The translations under genes and the position numbers were made by a program. Below the pieces are notes generated by a model, which was given only the letters and a program-made list of their open reading frames with translations, searched no databases and was not told where the DNA came from. A stretch of DNA of 64,000 nucleotides, taken from the NCBI GenBank assembly GCA_900188465.1, contig FZPE01000002.1, forward strand, positions 62,001-126,000. Reading direction: 5' to 3'. Source of the stretch: Micrococcales bacterium KH10. Lineage in GTDB: Bacteria; Actinomycetota; Actinomycetes; Actinomycetales; Cellulomonadaceae. Of this stretch, positions 16,517-25,658 are shown piece after piece; within the stretch, counting starts at the first letter, position 1, and every line of letters begins with the position of its first letter.

Positions 16517-18277
16517 ATGAGCATTTCTGCCACCAATAACGAATTACGCCAGGATTCCGCTGGCGCTGTAAGCTCTCGTCCTCGCCGTCAGGTCCTTCAG
16601 GCCATGTCTGGGATTCTGCTCGGCATGTTCGTCTCCGTGCTGTCGACCTCGATTGTGTCCTCGTCACTGCCGGTGATCGTTGCTGACCTCAACGGAAGCC
16701 AGTCCGCCTTCACCTGGGTGGTCACCGCAACATTGTTGACCTCGACCATCACCACACCGATCTGGGGCAAACTTGCCGACCTGCTGGATCGCAAAAAGCT
16801 GATTCAGATCGCTTTGATCATCTCCGTAGTGGCGGCCGCACTTGCCGGAATCGCGGAGAATATCGGAACACACATTGGCTTTCGCGCCCTGCAGGGCGTG
16901 GGTGCCGGTGGTCTGATGGCACTGGGACCGGTGCTGATCTCTGACATCATCTCTCCGCGCGAACGCGGCCGGTACATGGGCATCCTCGGTGCCGTCACCG
17001 GTGTTGCGATGGTGGGCGGGCCGGTCATCGGAGGTTTGATCACCGATGGCATCGGCTGGCGGTGGAACTTCTTCCTCGCCCTGCCGTTCGCGATTGCGGC
17101 GATCTTCACACTGCAACGCACTCTGCGGCTGCCCGAGCCGACTGGGCGTTCGGTGCGCATCGACTATTGGGGCATCAGCTTCATCAGTGCCGGTGTCGCG
17201 GCTCTGCTGCTGTGGGTGACTTTCGCTGGCAACAACTTTGATTGGGTTTCATGGCAGTCGGCGGTACTCGTCGGTGGCGGCCTCGTCGCCCTTGTCGTAG
17301 CGGTGCTGGTCGAACTCCGCGTTGAAGAACCGCTGATTCCGATGCACCTGTTCCGGAATCGCACCTTCATCATCGCGGTGATCGCTTCGGCGGCGATCGG
17401 GGTCGCAATGTTCGGGTCGTCGGTGTTCCTGAGCCAGTACATGCAGTTGGCGCGCGGCTATAGTCCGACGGCAGCAGGCCTGGCTTCGCTGCCAACTGTG
17501 ATCGGGATGTTCGCTGCGTCGACGATCAGCGGAAACCTGATCAGCTCCACTGGCCGGTACAAGAAGATCATGATCGGCGGCGCTGCCGCCCTGATCGCGG
17601 GACTGGTGGCCGTCGGCACGGTGAATGAGAACACACCGTTGGCCCTGCTCTTCGTCTTCTTGTTCGTCATCGGAGCGGGCGTGGGAATGCTGATGCAGAA
17701 CCTTGTTCTGGTGACCCAAAACACCCTCGACATTCAAGACATCGGTTCCGGCACCTCTGGAGTTGCTTTCTTTCGCACGATGGGCGGCGCCATGGGCGTG
17801 GCGATGCTCGGGTCAGTTCTGGCCAACCGCGTCAGTGCCGAACTCACCAAGGGTCTTGAATTGCTCGGTGGCGCGGCGGGATCCAGCCAACTCAATTCGA
17901 TACCGCATCTTTCCGAACTTCCTGAACCAGTCCAGCATGTCGTCTCGCATGCTTATGGTGTCGGAGTTCCGGAGATCTTCTTGGTCAGTGCGCCAATCGC
18001 AGTGATCACGCTGATCGCGGTCTGCTTCCTTAAGGAAGTTCCGCTGGGCACTCGCAGCGGCAGTGAGTTGCGTGAGGAAGTGGAACTACATCGTGACGTG
18101 GAACAGCGTCAAGAGGTGCTGGCCAGCGAGGAGCGGGCAACGGAGGGATCGGTTGCTGAGGGGCAAGTGGCCGAGAGTGGCGAATCAGTCGGCAACTTCG
18201 GCAGTGCTGAGAATACGGCCTTCGAGGTTGAGGCAGACGATGAGGCCGAACGTGACCCGGCGAGTGTCTCGGCTTAG
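16517..18277 (+). CDS. MFS drug exporter, DHA2 family (14 TM, EmrB/QacA type)
   Basis: 586 residues. It starts at 16517, probably leaderless. Fourteen predicted helices span about residues 30-500. Motif A of the family is seen as GKLADLLDRKKLI, and motif C as GAVTGVAMVGGPVIGGLI. The last 75 residues form an acidic, Glu-rich cytoplasmic tail, which is unusual. These proteins export hydrophobic drugs, dyes or metabolites with protons. A MarR gene follows 11 nt later and probably represses the operon through the palindrome at 16489. Confidence 0.92.
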   Translation: MSISATNNELRQDSAGAVSSRPRRQVLQAMSGILLGMFVSVLSTSIVSSSLPVIVADLNGSQSAFTWVVTATLLTSTITTPIWGKLADLLDRKKLIQIALIISVVAAALAGIAENIGTHIGFRALQGVGAGGLMALGPVLISDIISPRERGRYMGILGAVTGVAMVGGPVIGGLITDGIGWRWNFFLALPFAIAAIFTLQRTLRLPEPTGRSVRIDYWGISFISAGVAALLLWVTFAGNNFDWVSWQSAVLVGGGLVALVVAVLVELRVEEPLIPMHLFRNRTFIIAVIASAAIGVAMFGSSVFLSQYMQLARGYSPTAAGLASLPTVIGMFAASTISGNLISSTGRYKKIMIGGAAALIAGLVAVGTVNENTPLALLFVFLFVIGAGVGMLMQNLVLVTQNTLDIQDIGSGTSGVAFFRTMGGAMGVAMLGSVLANRVSAELTKGLELLGGAAGSSQLNSIPHLSELPEPVQHVVSHAYGVGVPEIFLVSAPIAVITLIAVCFLKEVPLGTRSGSELREEVELHRDVEQRQEVLASEERATEGSVAEGQVAESGESVGNFGSAENTAFEVEADDEAERDPASVSA

Positions 18278-18288
18278 GATCGACAGCA

Positions 18289-18756
18289 ATGACCTCCCCT
18301 GATGTCTACACCGATCTGATCCAGTCGCTGTCGCTGGTGGTGCGCCGTGGCAAGTACATAGCCCGGCGCGCAATCTGCATGGTTGATCCGCGCTTGGATC
18401 CGAGTTCGTTTCCGTTGCTGGCATTCGTTTCACGCTGCCCGGGAGCCACGCTGAGCGATATCGCAGACGCGCAGGGCGTGTCCAAGGGAACGATGTCACG
18501 TCAGATCGCTCGACTTGAGGAATTGGGGCTGCTAGAACGATCGTCTGACCCGTTGGATTCGCGCACGATCCGGTTGCATCTGACCGAGGCGGCCCAAGAG
18601 TTGGTCAGTCAGGTGCGAGCGGAGCAGACGCGCGTGGTTCAGGACGTGCTGGCCGATTGGGATGAGTCCGATGTCGCAGTGCTCAGCGGGCTGCTGGGGC
18701 GGTTCGCCGCGACGTTGCCGACGCGCGGGACGAACTCGTCCTCACCGCCTGCCTGA
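18289..18756 (+). CDS. MarR-family transcriptional regulator
   Basis: 155 residues with the winged helix-turn-helix at about 50-115: GATLSDIADAQGVSKGTMSRQIARLEELGLLERSSDPLDSR, the last part being the wing. The N- and C-terminal helices form the dimer interface. It lies 11 nt after the MFS gene and probably autoregulates the operon, with ligand-triggered release. The C-terminus (TNSSSPPA) is disordered. Confidence 0.92.
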   Translation: MTSPDVYTDLIQSLSLVVRRGKYIARRAICMVDPRLDPSSFPLLAFVSRCPGATLSDIADAQGVSKGTMSRQIARLEELGLLERSSDPLDSRTIRLHLTEAAQELVSQVRAEQTRVVQDVLADWDESDVAVLSGLLGRFAATLPTRGTNSSSPPA

Positions 18757-18861
18757 TTGCCTGATACGACGCTACCCGCAGACGGGGCTAACTCGTCCTC
18801 GCTGGTTTATCACCTCGTCCTGTCTAGTTCACTAGCTCTTGTCGGCTGAGAGCACTCGTCA

Positions 18862-19266
18862 TCAGGCGGAATCTGGAACGAAACTCAACGCCGCCGAATT
18901 CATGCAATACCGCTGGCCCGTGGGGGTCTGCGGGGCGTCGTCGAAAACGTGGCCGAGATGCGAACCACAGGAAGCGCAGCGCACCTCTGTGCGGACCATG
19001 CCGTGGCTGAAGTCGTCAATGAGCTCGACCGCCTCACCGGTGTCGGTCTGATAGAAACTGGGCCAACCGCAGTGTGACTCAAACTTGGTGGTGGCATTGA
19101 AAAGCGGCGCTGAGCAGGCACGGCACTGGTAAGTGCCCGGGCGGTGCTCACTCAGCAATGCCCCGGTGAAGGCTTGTTCGGTGGCTGCTTCGCGCAGAAT
19201 CGAATATTCAATCGGGGTGAGCAGTTTGCGCCACTCGTCCTCGGTACGTGTGACTGGATAATTCAT
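18862..19266 (-). CDS. msrB: peptide methionine (R)-S-oxide reductase
   Basis: 134 residues, complete. It reduces Met-R-sulfoxide in proteins. Two zinc CxxC pairs are visible, CRAC (about 48-51) and CASC (about 97-100). The substrate region is [10 protein letters not shown], and the catalytic Cys lies in [11 protein letters not shown] near the C-terminus. The resolving reductant is likely thioredoxin. It diverges from the protease gene at 19359. Confidence 0.95.
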   Translation of the reverse strand: MNYPVTRTEDEWRKLLTPIEYSILREAATEQAFTGALLSEHRPGTYQCRACSAPLFNATTKFESHCGWPSFYQTDTGEAVELIDDFSHGMVRTEVRCASCGSHLGHVFDDAPQTPTGQRYCMNSAALSFVPDSA

Positions 19267-19358
19267 CGTCCCCTCCTTGCGTTTCCAGTGGCGTTGCTTG
19301 TGGCTGCCGATAACTCCAGTATTGCCGCAACCTCAGACATTTGTGATGGGATGCGGTT

Positions 19359-20105
19359 ATGGGTTGGGACAGGATCGGTCAGTGGTGGGATTCCGTATGG
19401 GCGACGATGCCGGTGATTTCCGATACCTGGCTGCTCGGGGCCGGCGTCGCTGTCATCGTGCTGATTACCTTCCCACCGACCTGGTCGCTGGTGCGCCATG
19501 TCGTGACCATCGCACACGAAGCCGGCCATGCTGTCATCGGTGTGCTGACCGGACGGCGCTTGCAGGGGATTCGGCTGCATTCCGACACTTCCGGGCTGAC
19601 GACATCACGAGGACGAGCTCGCGGTTTCGGGATGATCCTGACTGCATTGGCGGGGTACCCCGGCCCGGCTGTGGCAGGCTTGATCGCTGCTGGGTTGGTG
19701 GCAAGCGGCCGCGCCAATGCGGTGTTGTGGTGGTGGATCGTGGGATTAGTGGCGATGCTGCCCTGGATCCGCAACTGGTTCGGCTTCTTGCCGGTGCTGG
19801 GGGCGGGCGCTGCTATCGGAGTGGTGATCTGGTTGGAGCGACCGCTGGTGACCGGCGTGAGCGCGGTGGCGCTGACGTGGTTGCTGTTGCTGGGTGCAAT
19901 CCGTCCGGTGTGGGAGATGCAGGCGGAACGAGTGCGGCTGCGCCGCCGGGGACGTCGCAGCGGGTCCGACGCTGATGTGTTGGGGGATCTGACGTGGCTG
20001 CCCGCCGGGCTGTGGGTGTTCGTGATGTTCGCGTTTGTGGTCTCCGCGGCCGCGCTGGGTGGTTGGTGGATGGTGACCGGCGGTGTTGATTGGCCGTGGG
20101 CGTAG
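19359..20105 (+). CDS. M50B-like integral-membrane zinc metalloprotease
   Basis: 248 residues with about six to seven helices. The zinc motif HEAGH follows the second helix ([29 protein letters not shown]), typical of the M50B-like family. A charged loop with [10 protein letters not shown] lies at about 195-205. Family members cleave substrates in or near the membrane, sometimes activating sigma factors. No partner gene is adjacent. The dispersed palindrome follows the stop. Confidence 0.85.
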   Translation: MGWDRIGQWWDSVWATMPVISDTWLLGAGVAVIVLITFPPTWSLVRHVVTIAHEAGHAVIGVLTGRRLQGIRLHSDTSGLTTSRGRARGFGMILTALAGYPGPAVAGLIAAGLVASGRANAVLWWWIVGLVAMLPWIRNWFGFLPVLGAGAAIGVVIWLERPLVTGVSAVALTWLLLLGAIRPVWEMQAERVRLRRRGRRSGSDADVLGDLTWLPAGLWVFVMFAFVVSAAALGGWWMVTGGVDWPWA

Positions 20106-20126
20106 GCCGTGCTCCCGCTCATCAAA

Positions 20127-20192
20127 TTGCCGCAGACTTTCTTCCGTGTCGACGGTTTGTTTCCCGGCAACAGGAAAGAAAACCTGCGGCAA
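20127..20192. repeat. palindromic dispersed repeat, copy 2 (inverted orientation)
   Basis: Its reverse complement aligns along its whole length with 3468-3533: the TTGCCGCAGGTTTTCTTTC arm, the CTGTTGCC shoulder and the ACCGTCGACA centre. The arms of this copy are less perfect than those of copy 1. It lies immediately after the protease gene and upstream of tRNA-Lys. Confidence 0.72.
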
Positions 20193-20310
20193 CTTTCAGA
20201 ATCGACATCATCGGATTCGGCACTGGCGACGAGACACGATAGGCTATCTTGCGCACAACGGTGCTTTCGTACCGATGTGCCCGTGTCCCATGCTTCGGCA
20301 GTGACACGGA

Positions 20311-20383
20311 GGGCCTCTAGCTCAGTTGGTAGAGCTCCGGACTTTTAATCCGTAGGTCGTGGGTTCGAGCCCCACGGGGCCCA
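20311..20383 (+). tRNA. tRNA-Lys (TTT)
   Basis: 73 nt. The acceptor arms GGGCCTC/GGGGCCC form seven pairs including one G-U. The D-arm GCTCAGTTGGTAGAGC, the anticodon loop CTTTTAA and the T-loop TTCGAGC are all present. CCA is not encoded. An accessory gene stretch starts right after it. Confidence 0.95.
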
Positions 20384-20407
20384 CTCTTCTGATCAGCAGT
20401 TATGTCA

Positions 20408-20447
20408 CATATTTGCCTGTTGAGCGATCGCATGCCAGGCAAATATG
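20408..20447. repeat. 12-bp perfect inverted repeat after tRNA-Lys
   Basis: CATATTTGCCTG (20408-20419) pairs exactly with 20436-20447 across 16 nt. There is no T-tract, so it may be a recombination or processing structure rather than a terminator. Confidence 0.5.
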
Positions 20448-20537
20448 CGTAGTCAGAAATCTCTCCGCCAAACAGCGATCAATCCTCGGCAACGGCCGCC
20501 CCGAGCCTGCCTATACCGGCCGTACGGCGCACCGTTC

Positions 20538-21428
20538 TTATGCTCGCGCTAAGAATCGCTCGAACCGCCACGCCAGGTTTTCCCGATTGGGACTGTGGCT
20601 TGGATTATCGGGTGTCAGAAGCACCCGACCGTGCATTTCTTGCAAGCCGTGCTTCAACATAGGACCGTCGCGCTCGGCTAACAGTTCATCATCCACTACC
20701 ACTCGTGAGTCTGGGGAAATCCCAATGAAGTTCTGGTCATAAGCAGCATGATGTATCTTGCAGAGCGACAGACCGTTGACAACCGTCGGCACTCCCAAAG
20801 GCTCGGAGTCGGGGACGATATGCGCCGCATCGAGCAAGGATCCATGCGCAAGTAGGCAGATCGAACACCGCCGCTTATAGGCGACCAAGACGCGCGTACG
20901 GAATGCGGGTTGGTGTAGACGAACCTTAGCGAGTCGTCTTGCGTAGGCTCGTTGCGAGGCATCGAGTTGTCTCACGTCAGGTATGAATCGGAGTGCCTCG
21001 TCCAAAGCAATGATGAACTCGCGATTCTCGACATCATCGTCGACGACATAAACGGGCGCGATTGGTGTGTAAATATTCGGCTGTTCTTTGCGGAAAAGGA
21101 TCAGTGGAGCACCGGTGCTGATCGCTTCGCGTAGTTTGTTGTTGGCACCACCCCAAGGATCGCCGGCTTGATAGGCGTAGTGAAGGAAGCCATCTTCCGA
21201 CTCTGTGTCAGCGTATGGACCGTGCACAGACTGGACGATAGACAGCGTTGATGCGAAAATCGCGGGATTTCTGATCCCACGCGAACGGTCAATGATCGGG
21301 AATCTGCGGTCATCAATATGGAAGTCGAGAAGCTCAGAACGCTCCAGAAAGCCACCGTTGGCCTCTGCCCGCGCCACGACCCATCCCATGATGCGCCTGC
21401 GCAGTTCGTCCTCAACGACAGATTCCAC
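20538..21428 (-). CDS. HNH endonuclease, predicted restriction-type (COG3440-like)
   Basis: 296 residues from GTG 21428, with GAGAAG 8 nt upstream. The C-terminal HNH domain (about 180-240) has CSIC, DAAHIVPDSEPLGVP and NGLSLCKIHHAAYDQNFIGI, the layout of the HNH_2 family. The N-terminal half has FLHYAYQAGDPWGGANNKLR and a strand-rich segment ending PIAPVYVVDDD, a pattern seen ahead of HNH_2 in predicted restriction enzymes that may read modified DNA. No methyltransferase is adjacent, so a solitary modification-dependent nuclease is possible. It is the first gene of the accessory stretch after tRNA-Lys and diverges from 21608. Confidence 0.82.
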   Translation of the reverse strand: MESVVEDELRRRIMGWVVARAEANGGFLERSELLDFHIDDRRFPIIDRSRGIRNPAIFASTLSIVQSVHGPYADTESEDGFLHYAYQAGDPWGGANNKLREAISTGAPLILFRKEQPNIYTPIAPVYVVDDDVENREFIIALDEALRFIPDVRQLDASQRAYARRLAKVRLHQPAFRTRVLVAYKRRCSICLLAHGSLLDAAHIVPDSEPLGVPTVVNGLSLCKIHHAAYDQNFIGISPDSRVVVDDELLAERDGPMLKHGLQEMHGRVLLTPDNPSHSPNRENLAWRFERFLARA

Positions 21429-21607
21429 GTCAATAGCTTCTCACGCCTGAAATACGTTGGCGATAACGATCTCGTCGGATCGAGCGATGATTCAACCGAC
21501 GCACCATTCAGGACTGTGCGGTCGGCCCATCACCACTCGACGTCGTTGCTTCCGCCGCCGAGCATCGCCATAGGGAGTCGCACGTCACTCTGTGACAGGA
21601 TCGTGTC

Positions 21608-23182
21608 GTGCCCTCCACGCTTCCGCGCATTGCCCAGGGCCTTTCGATCTACGACGTTATTCGCACCAATATCGCCGCCGATGGACGGCTTCACGACGAG
21701 GCCATGTCGCTTCCTGACGACCCTGTGCGCGATGATAATGCCATTTCGTGGGCGCCCGGCGCTCTCGACGGTGTTATGGGTGCCGCAAACAACGACGATG
21801 GGCGCACGCAAGCCAAGAGTGCTGCCAAACTCATCGCAAAGGCAGCGCGCAGGCCGACGAAGCGGGTACTAGATAAGCTTTATGTGAAACTTCTCGAGGA
21901 TGGCACTCCGGACTACGTCGATCTTCTGCTCGAGGAAGTCGGCAACACACGGGTTGCCGCAAGTGCGCTTCACGATCTCGGGGTATGGCTCGCCACCACG
22001 GCTCCCGATCGGTTACCGGTGAAGATCGGGACCGCTCTGATCGGGATCACTGGCCTCGGGCCTGACGCGGAAGTCGTCGCGACACTTGGCACCCATGATG
22101 AGTTCACCTTGTTCGCGGCGGTCGCTATCTGCAATGGTTCCACCTCACCTGAACGGGATCTGTGGCAACTTGCGCAATCCGTTGACGGCTGGGGGCGGAT
22201 CCAATGTGTGCAACGTTTGCGCGGCACGACCGATCCAGAAATCAAAGAATGGCTCCTTCGTGATGGCTACCGCAACTCCGTGATGTACGAGTACCTCGCG
22301 TACACCGCAGCAACGACCGGAGGACTACTGGACGCACTCCGCCGTACGGATATTGACCGGGCACTGCTCACATCGTCGGGCGAGATCATTGACGCACTGA
22401 TCGCGGGCGGACCTGCAGAAGACATCGGCGATCTTGCCGACGCACCCACAGTACTCGGTACCTATCTTGACCTGGTGCATCACCGCGCGGAGACGCTCGT
22501 AGATCTTCGGACGGTCATCTCGATCGATAGGCTCGTTCGAGGAGAAGATGACGCGGAGCGGACTCTCGAACTTAACTGGAGCGCGGAACAGATAGCGCAG
22601 CTGGTGAGCAAGAGTGCTGCAATCTTGGACTTACCTCTGTGGCCGGACGTGATCACAGTTGGGCTTGAGTCCGACGATCCCAGCACGTTTTGGCTCGCGA
22701 ATAACGCTGCTGGCCGTTTCGACATCGACACCTTCGAGTTGCTGTGGGCGCGCCTTCAATCCGATCCTCTCGACGGACCGTGGTACGACGCGTGGCAGAG
22801 GGCAGATTCTGAATCGAGACGCGAATCGCTAGTGGTTCTGGCTCGTGCCACGTTCACCCCGGCGTCGATTGTTACAGGCGGCCCAGACACCTTGGGCTTT
22901 GGCGACGAGTATCGTCTCCATCGAGAACTCGATTGGACATTGCAGGAACTGCACGCGTACCCCGGGCTTGCACCTGATCTGGTTAAGCTCGGGTTGCAGA
23001 GCCCTCTCACCCGAAATCGCAACATGTCCCTGAACGCGCTCAAGGCGTGGCCAGTCACGGTGTGGCCTGAAGGAGTCGAAGACGTGCTTTGCTCGCTCGT
23101 GATCTCTGATGCATACGAGTCGACTCAAGAGCTCGCTCAGGAGGTACTCGAGTTGATGCGGACCGCATCACACCGTCGATAG
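21608..23182 (+). CDS. large helical-repeat protein, unknown function
   Basis: 524 residues from GTG 21608, with AGGA 7 nt upstream. Composition and periodic Leu/Ala patterns suggest tandem helical (HEAT-like) repeats across about 60-520, for example VDLLLEEVGNTRVAASALHDLGVWL and LVKLGLQSPLTRNRNMSLNALKAWP. There is no catalytic motif, signal peptide or transmembrane segment. It diverges from the HNH nuclease (180-nt gap). The role is unknown; a scaffold or sensor in an accessory system is one possibility. Confidence 0.7.
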   Translation: MPSTLPRIAQGLSIYDVIRTNIAADGRLHDEAMSLPDDPVRDDNAISWAPGALDGVMGAANNDDGRTQAKSAAKLIAKAARRPTKRVLDKLYVKLLEDGTPDYVDLLLEEVGNTRVAASALHDLGVWLATTAPDRLPVKIGTALIGITGLGPDAEVVATLGTHDEFTLFAAVAICNGSTSPERDLWQLAQSVDGWGRIQCVQRLRGTTDPEIKEWLLRDGYRNSVMYEYLAYTAATTGGLLDALRRTDIDRALLTSSGEIIDALIAGGPAEDIGDLADAPTVLGTYLDLVHHRAETLVDLRTVISIDRLVRGEDDAERTLELNWSAEQIAQLVSKSAAILDLPLWPDVITVGLESDDPSTFWLANNAAGRFDIDTFELLWARLQSDPLDGPWYDAWQRADSESRRESLVVLARATFTPASIVTGGPDTLGFGDEYRLHRELDWTLQELHAYPGLAPDLVKLGLQSPLTRNRNMSLNALKAWPVTVWPEGVEDVLCSLVISDAYESTQELAQEVLELMRTASHRR

Positions 23183-23477
23183 CGAGAGGTGCAACGACTG
23201 AAGGTCCGAGTAGTGGAGACTGTCGGAACTGCAGCAGATGTGTCGCAGGGAACTACCTGCGTATTTGCGCGTATCCATTCCGGCGATTGCTAGCATCGAG
23301 CGCAGGTCCACGAAATCGAATGTTGGACACGTGGTCCAAGCCATGTTCGTGTTCCGCCGCTACAAGGACGATCGCTGCCTCCACACTGGAGTCGGATCTC
23401 CCCGAAAGACTGCGCCACTACGACCTATACGGCACCGTAGTCGCCATCGGTAAGAACTAACCAGAGGAGGTGGCAAT
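23183..23477. other. intergenic region with a possible gene remnant
   Basis: A 46-codon plus-strand frame (ATG 23320 to stop 23460) ends LRHYDLYGTVVAIGKN and looks protein-like but has no recognisable start signal or homologue. The AGGAGG site of the next gene is at its end. Confidence 0.3.
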
Positions 23478-24461
23478 ATGAGTGAACTTGATGACTTCCC
23501 AGACCTTTCTGCGGATCCCATGGGTTTTCTTCAGGAGTTACGCCGTCGAGCAGAACTCGGAAGAAGAACCGCTGCGGCGCGACCAGGTTGGCAACAGGTC
23601 GCTCCTGTTCTGCTGGGACTCCAAGAGTCAGCAGTTCTGTCCCTATGGGGCGGTCCAGACACGGCACGGAACAGCGAACGTCCTCTGACACCTCTCGCTG
23701 GCGCAGCAGGAGTCTCACCCGGCACACCGCATCTGAACCCAGAAAACTCTTTAGTACTTGGGGTCGCACATTCTTACTTATGGGGTATGCGCGATCATCT
23801 ACAGTCAGTTGCCATGATGTGTCTGACCGAATTACCACCCCGCTCGATAATCGCAATGTCCCGCGTCCTTTTGGATGCAGCAACGAGAACAACCTATGTT
23901 CTTGACCCAAGCATTGACGAGCGCACAAGAATCATTCGCGCGTGCAATCTTCGCTTCGAGTCATTCCGTCAGCAGTTAGCCGACCACCCCGAGGACGTCG
24001 AGAAGCGTGACGAACTGTCCTCCGAGCGCCAGAATCTACTTGATGCCGCACTCGCAGATGGCTTCTCCCAGGTGACCACGAAGGCCGGAAAACCCGAATG
24101 GATGCTTGCGCCAAGAACAGCGGCCCAAACTGTTGAAATGTTCCAAGACGCGTACGGCGAAGACTTCACGAGCCTCTGGCGCGAATTATCGTCTGTGACC
24201 CATGTGGACGAGCGCCCGCATTTTCGATTCGCCTTTGGGCTTGACCCCATTGATGCCGGTCCTCACGCCGCAACTGTCTCAATGATCTACATCCATGTCG
24301 CGGTGTTTGGCGTGGCAGCCGCCGTTGAGGCTGCCGAGCGTTTCTATGGCAATGCTGGCGATCCGCTTGACGAAGAAGCCATTGAGTTGACGCATTTCGT
24401 CTTACAGATGGCGAGCGGGCAACTTGATGATCTGGTGCGAGCAAACGCCGGAATCTCGTAG
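23478..24461 (+). CDS. helical protein of unknown function, DUF5677-like flavour
   Basis: 327 residues with a strong Shine-Dalgarno (GAGGAGGTGG) before ATG 23478. It is mostly helical and cytoplasmic. The segment IIAMSRVLLDAATRTTYVLDP followed by DERTRIIRACN resembles a motif common in DUF5677-like proteins (R-x3-[ED]-x5-W/Y-x-LDP). HVDERPHFRF in the C-terminal part may be a further conserved site. I know no function for this type. It lies in the accessory stretch between helical and nuclease genes. Confidence 0.72.
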   Translation: MSELDDFPDLSADPMGFLQELRRRAELGRRTAAARPGWQQVAPVLLGLQESAVLSLWGGPDTARNSERPLTPLAGAAGVSPGTPHLNPENSLVLGVAHSYLWGMRDHLQSVAMMCLTELPPRSIIAMSRVLLDAATRTTYVLDPSIDERTRIIRACNLRFESFRQQLADHPEDVEKRDELSSERQNLLDAALADGFSQVTTKAGKPEWMLAPRTAAQTVEMFQDAYGEDFTSLWRELSSVTHVDERPHFRFAFGLDPIDAGPHAATVSMIYIHVAVFGVAAAVEAAERFYGNAGDPLDEEAIELTHFVLQMASGQLDDLVRANAGIS

Positions 24462-24615
24462 GCCCAGCAACTCACCAAGGGAACGGTCACGCCCACGCTA
24501 GGGTGAAACCATGGGTTGGCCGTGTCAGACCCTCGTGGAAGCATCTTTACATGAGCAAATCAAGTGCTCATCGCAGACGTACCGCTAAACTGATTACAAG
24601 AACAAGGAGATCCTC

Positions 24616-24798
24616 ATGGCAAACATGAAGAACAAGAAGCGAGGACGCAGTTCGGCGGTGATCACGGCACCAGCAGGCACCGACCCGAGGTGGCAGGAAA
24701 AAGTTGCGGTCGCGCAACAAGCGCGACGGAACACAGCCGCTACTAGGGTTGGTAAGCCTGCGAGTTTTCGGGCTCAGGTAGGACGTACTGTCGGATGA
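24616..24798 (+). CDS. small basic protein coupled to the ClpP-like protease
   Basis: 60 residues: MANMKNKKRGRSSAVITA at the start, then a helix-forming EKVAVAQQARRNTAATR. AAGGAGA lies just upstream, and the stop overlaps the protease start in ATGA, strong evidence that it is translated. It has no recognisable domain. It could be a substrate, adaptor or inhibitor of the protease; that is inference from coupling alone. Confidence 0.7.
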   Translation: MANMKNKKRGRSSAVITAPAGTDPRWQEKVAVAQQARRNTAATRVGKPASFRAQVGRTVG

Positions 24799-25658
24799 GC
24801 ACCCCACTTGGCGGTCAGAGCAAAACTTATCTCTTCGCAGCCCAGCATTCTGAAAGGTACGACCGTCAAGGTTTGATTCGCCGCTACGAAGAGATCACCG
24901 GTGCCCGTTTGATCGTAATGATCGATCAGGTCTTCAGCCACAGTGTGACTTTACTTGAAGAGTTACTTACAGGTGCTGATCCCCAGCAAGAACTACATCT
25001 TTTACTTTCCAGCCCAGGCGGAGACGGTGAGGTTGCGGTTCGCTTGGTTCGTGCAATGCAAGCCAGATGTTCTCGTCTCGTCATTGCCGTTCCAGATATG
25101 GCTAAGTCAGCCGCAACAATCATGTGCCTAGGCGCGAACGAACTATTGATGGCTGCCGCGAGCGACCTTGGCCCTGTGGACCCCCAGTTCCCAATCAACA
25201 ACAGACTCGTAGGAGCGAAAGAGATCGAGAAGGCAGTGGCTGACGCAGAAGCACGCATCGCCGCCGTTCCAGAGTCCTACCCAATGTACGCGGGACTTCT
25301 TAGCGATCTCAACATGTTGATGGTTGAGCAGGCCCGCGCTGCAATGGACCGTAGTTACACACTCATTGACGAAGCACTTGCATGTTCGGGGCTGAGCAAA
25401 GACAAGCGAAATAAAGTGGTCGAGAAACTAAGGGGACCACTGATAGACGAAGCAAAGTCTCATGGCGCGACAGTCGGGCCAGACCATGCACGGGAAATGG
25501 GTCTTCCAGTAACCACGGTTGACCAGGACTCGGAAACTTGGCAGTTAATCTGGGCACTCTGGACTCGCTACTTTGCTTTGGGCGCTTGGCCCGCAGGGCC
25601 AGTCTCTGTCTACGAGAGCGCAAACGCCTCACAAGTTCAGATGCCGCCACCCAGCTGA
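24795..25658 (+). CDS. SDH_sah / ClpP-like serine protease
   Basis: 287 residues. The ClpP/crotonase-type fold shows LHLLLSSPGGDGEVAVRLVRAM (oxyanion Gly-Gly) and IAVPDMAKSAATIMCLGANELLMAAASDLGPVDPQ, where the Ser of AKSAAT (about 108) is the nucleophile. The SxLGPxDPQ motif is the signature of the serine dehydrogenase proteinase (SDH_sah) family. No signal peptide or transmembrane helix is visible, unlike SppA. Homologues occur scattered in accessory and prophage-like regions; their substrates are unknown. It is coupled to the 60-residue gene upstream and followed by 535 nt without a gene. Confidence 0.85.
   Translation: MSTPLGGQSKTYLFAAQHSERYDRQGLIRRYEEITGARLIVMIDQVFSHSVTLLEELLTGADPQQELHLLLSSPGGDGEVAVRLVRAMQARCSRLVIAVPDMAKSAATIMCLGANELLMAAASDLGPVDPQFPINNRLVGAKEIEKAVADAEARIAAVPESYPMYAGLLSDLNMLMVEQARAAMDRSYTLIDEALACSGLSKDKRNKVVEKLRGPLIDEAKSHGATVGPDHAREMGLPVTTVDQDSETWQLIWALWTRYFALGAWPAGPVSVYESANASQVQMPPPS

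Noticed and set aside
19277-19975. 232-codon plus frame overlapping the M50-type protease
   Set aside because: Shadow frame with Arg/Gly/Cys-rich sequence; the HEAGH-containing frame is the gene.
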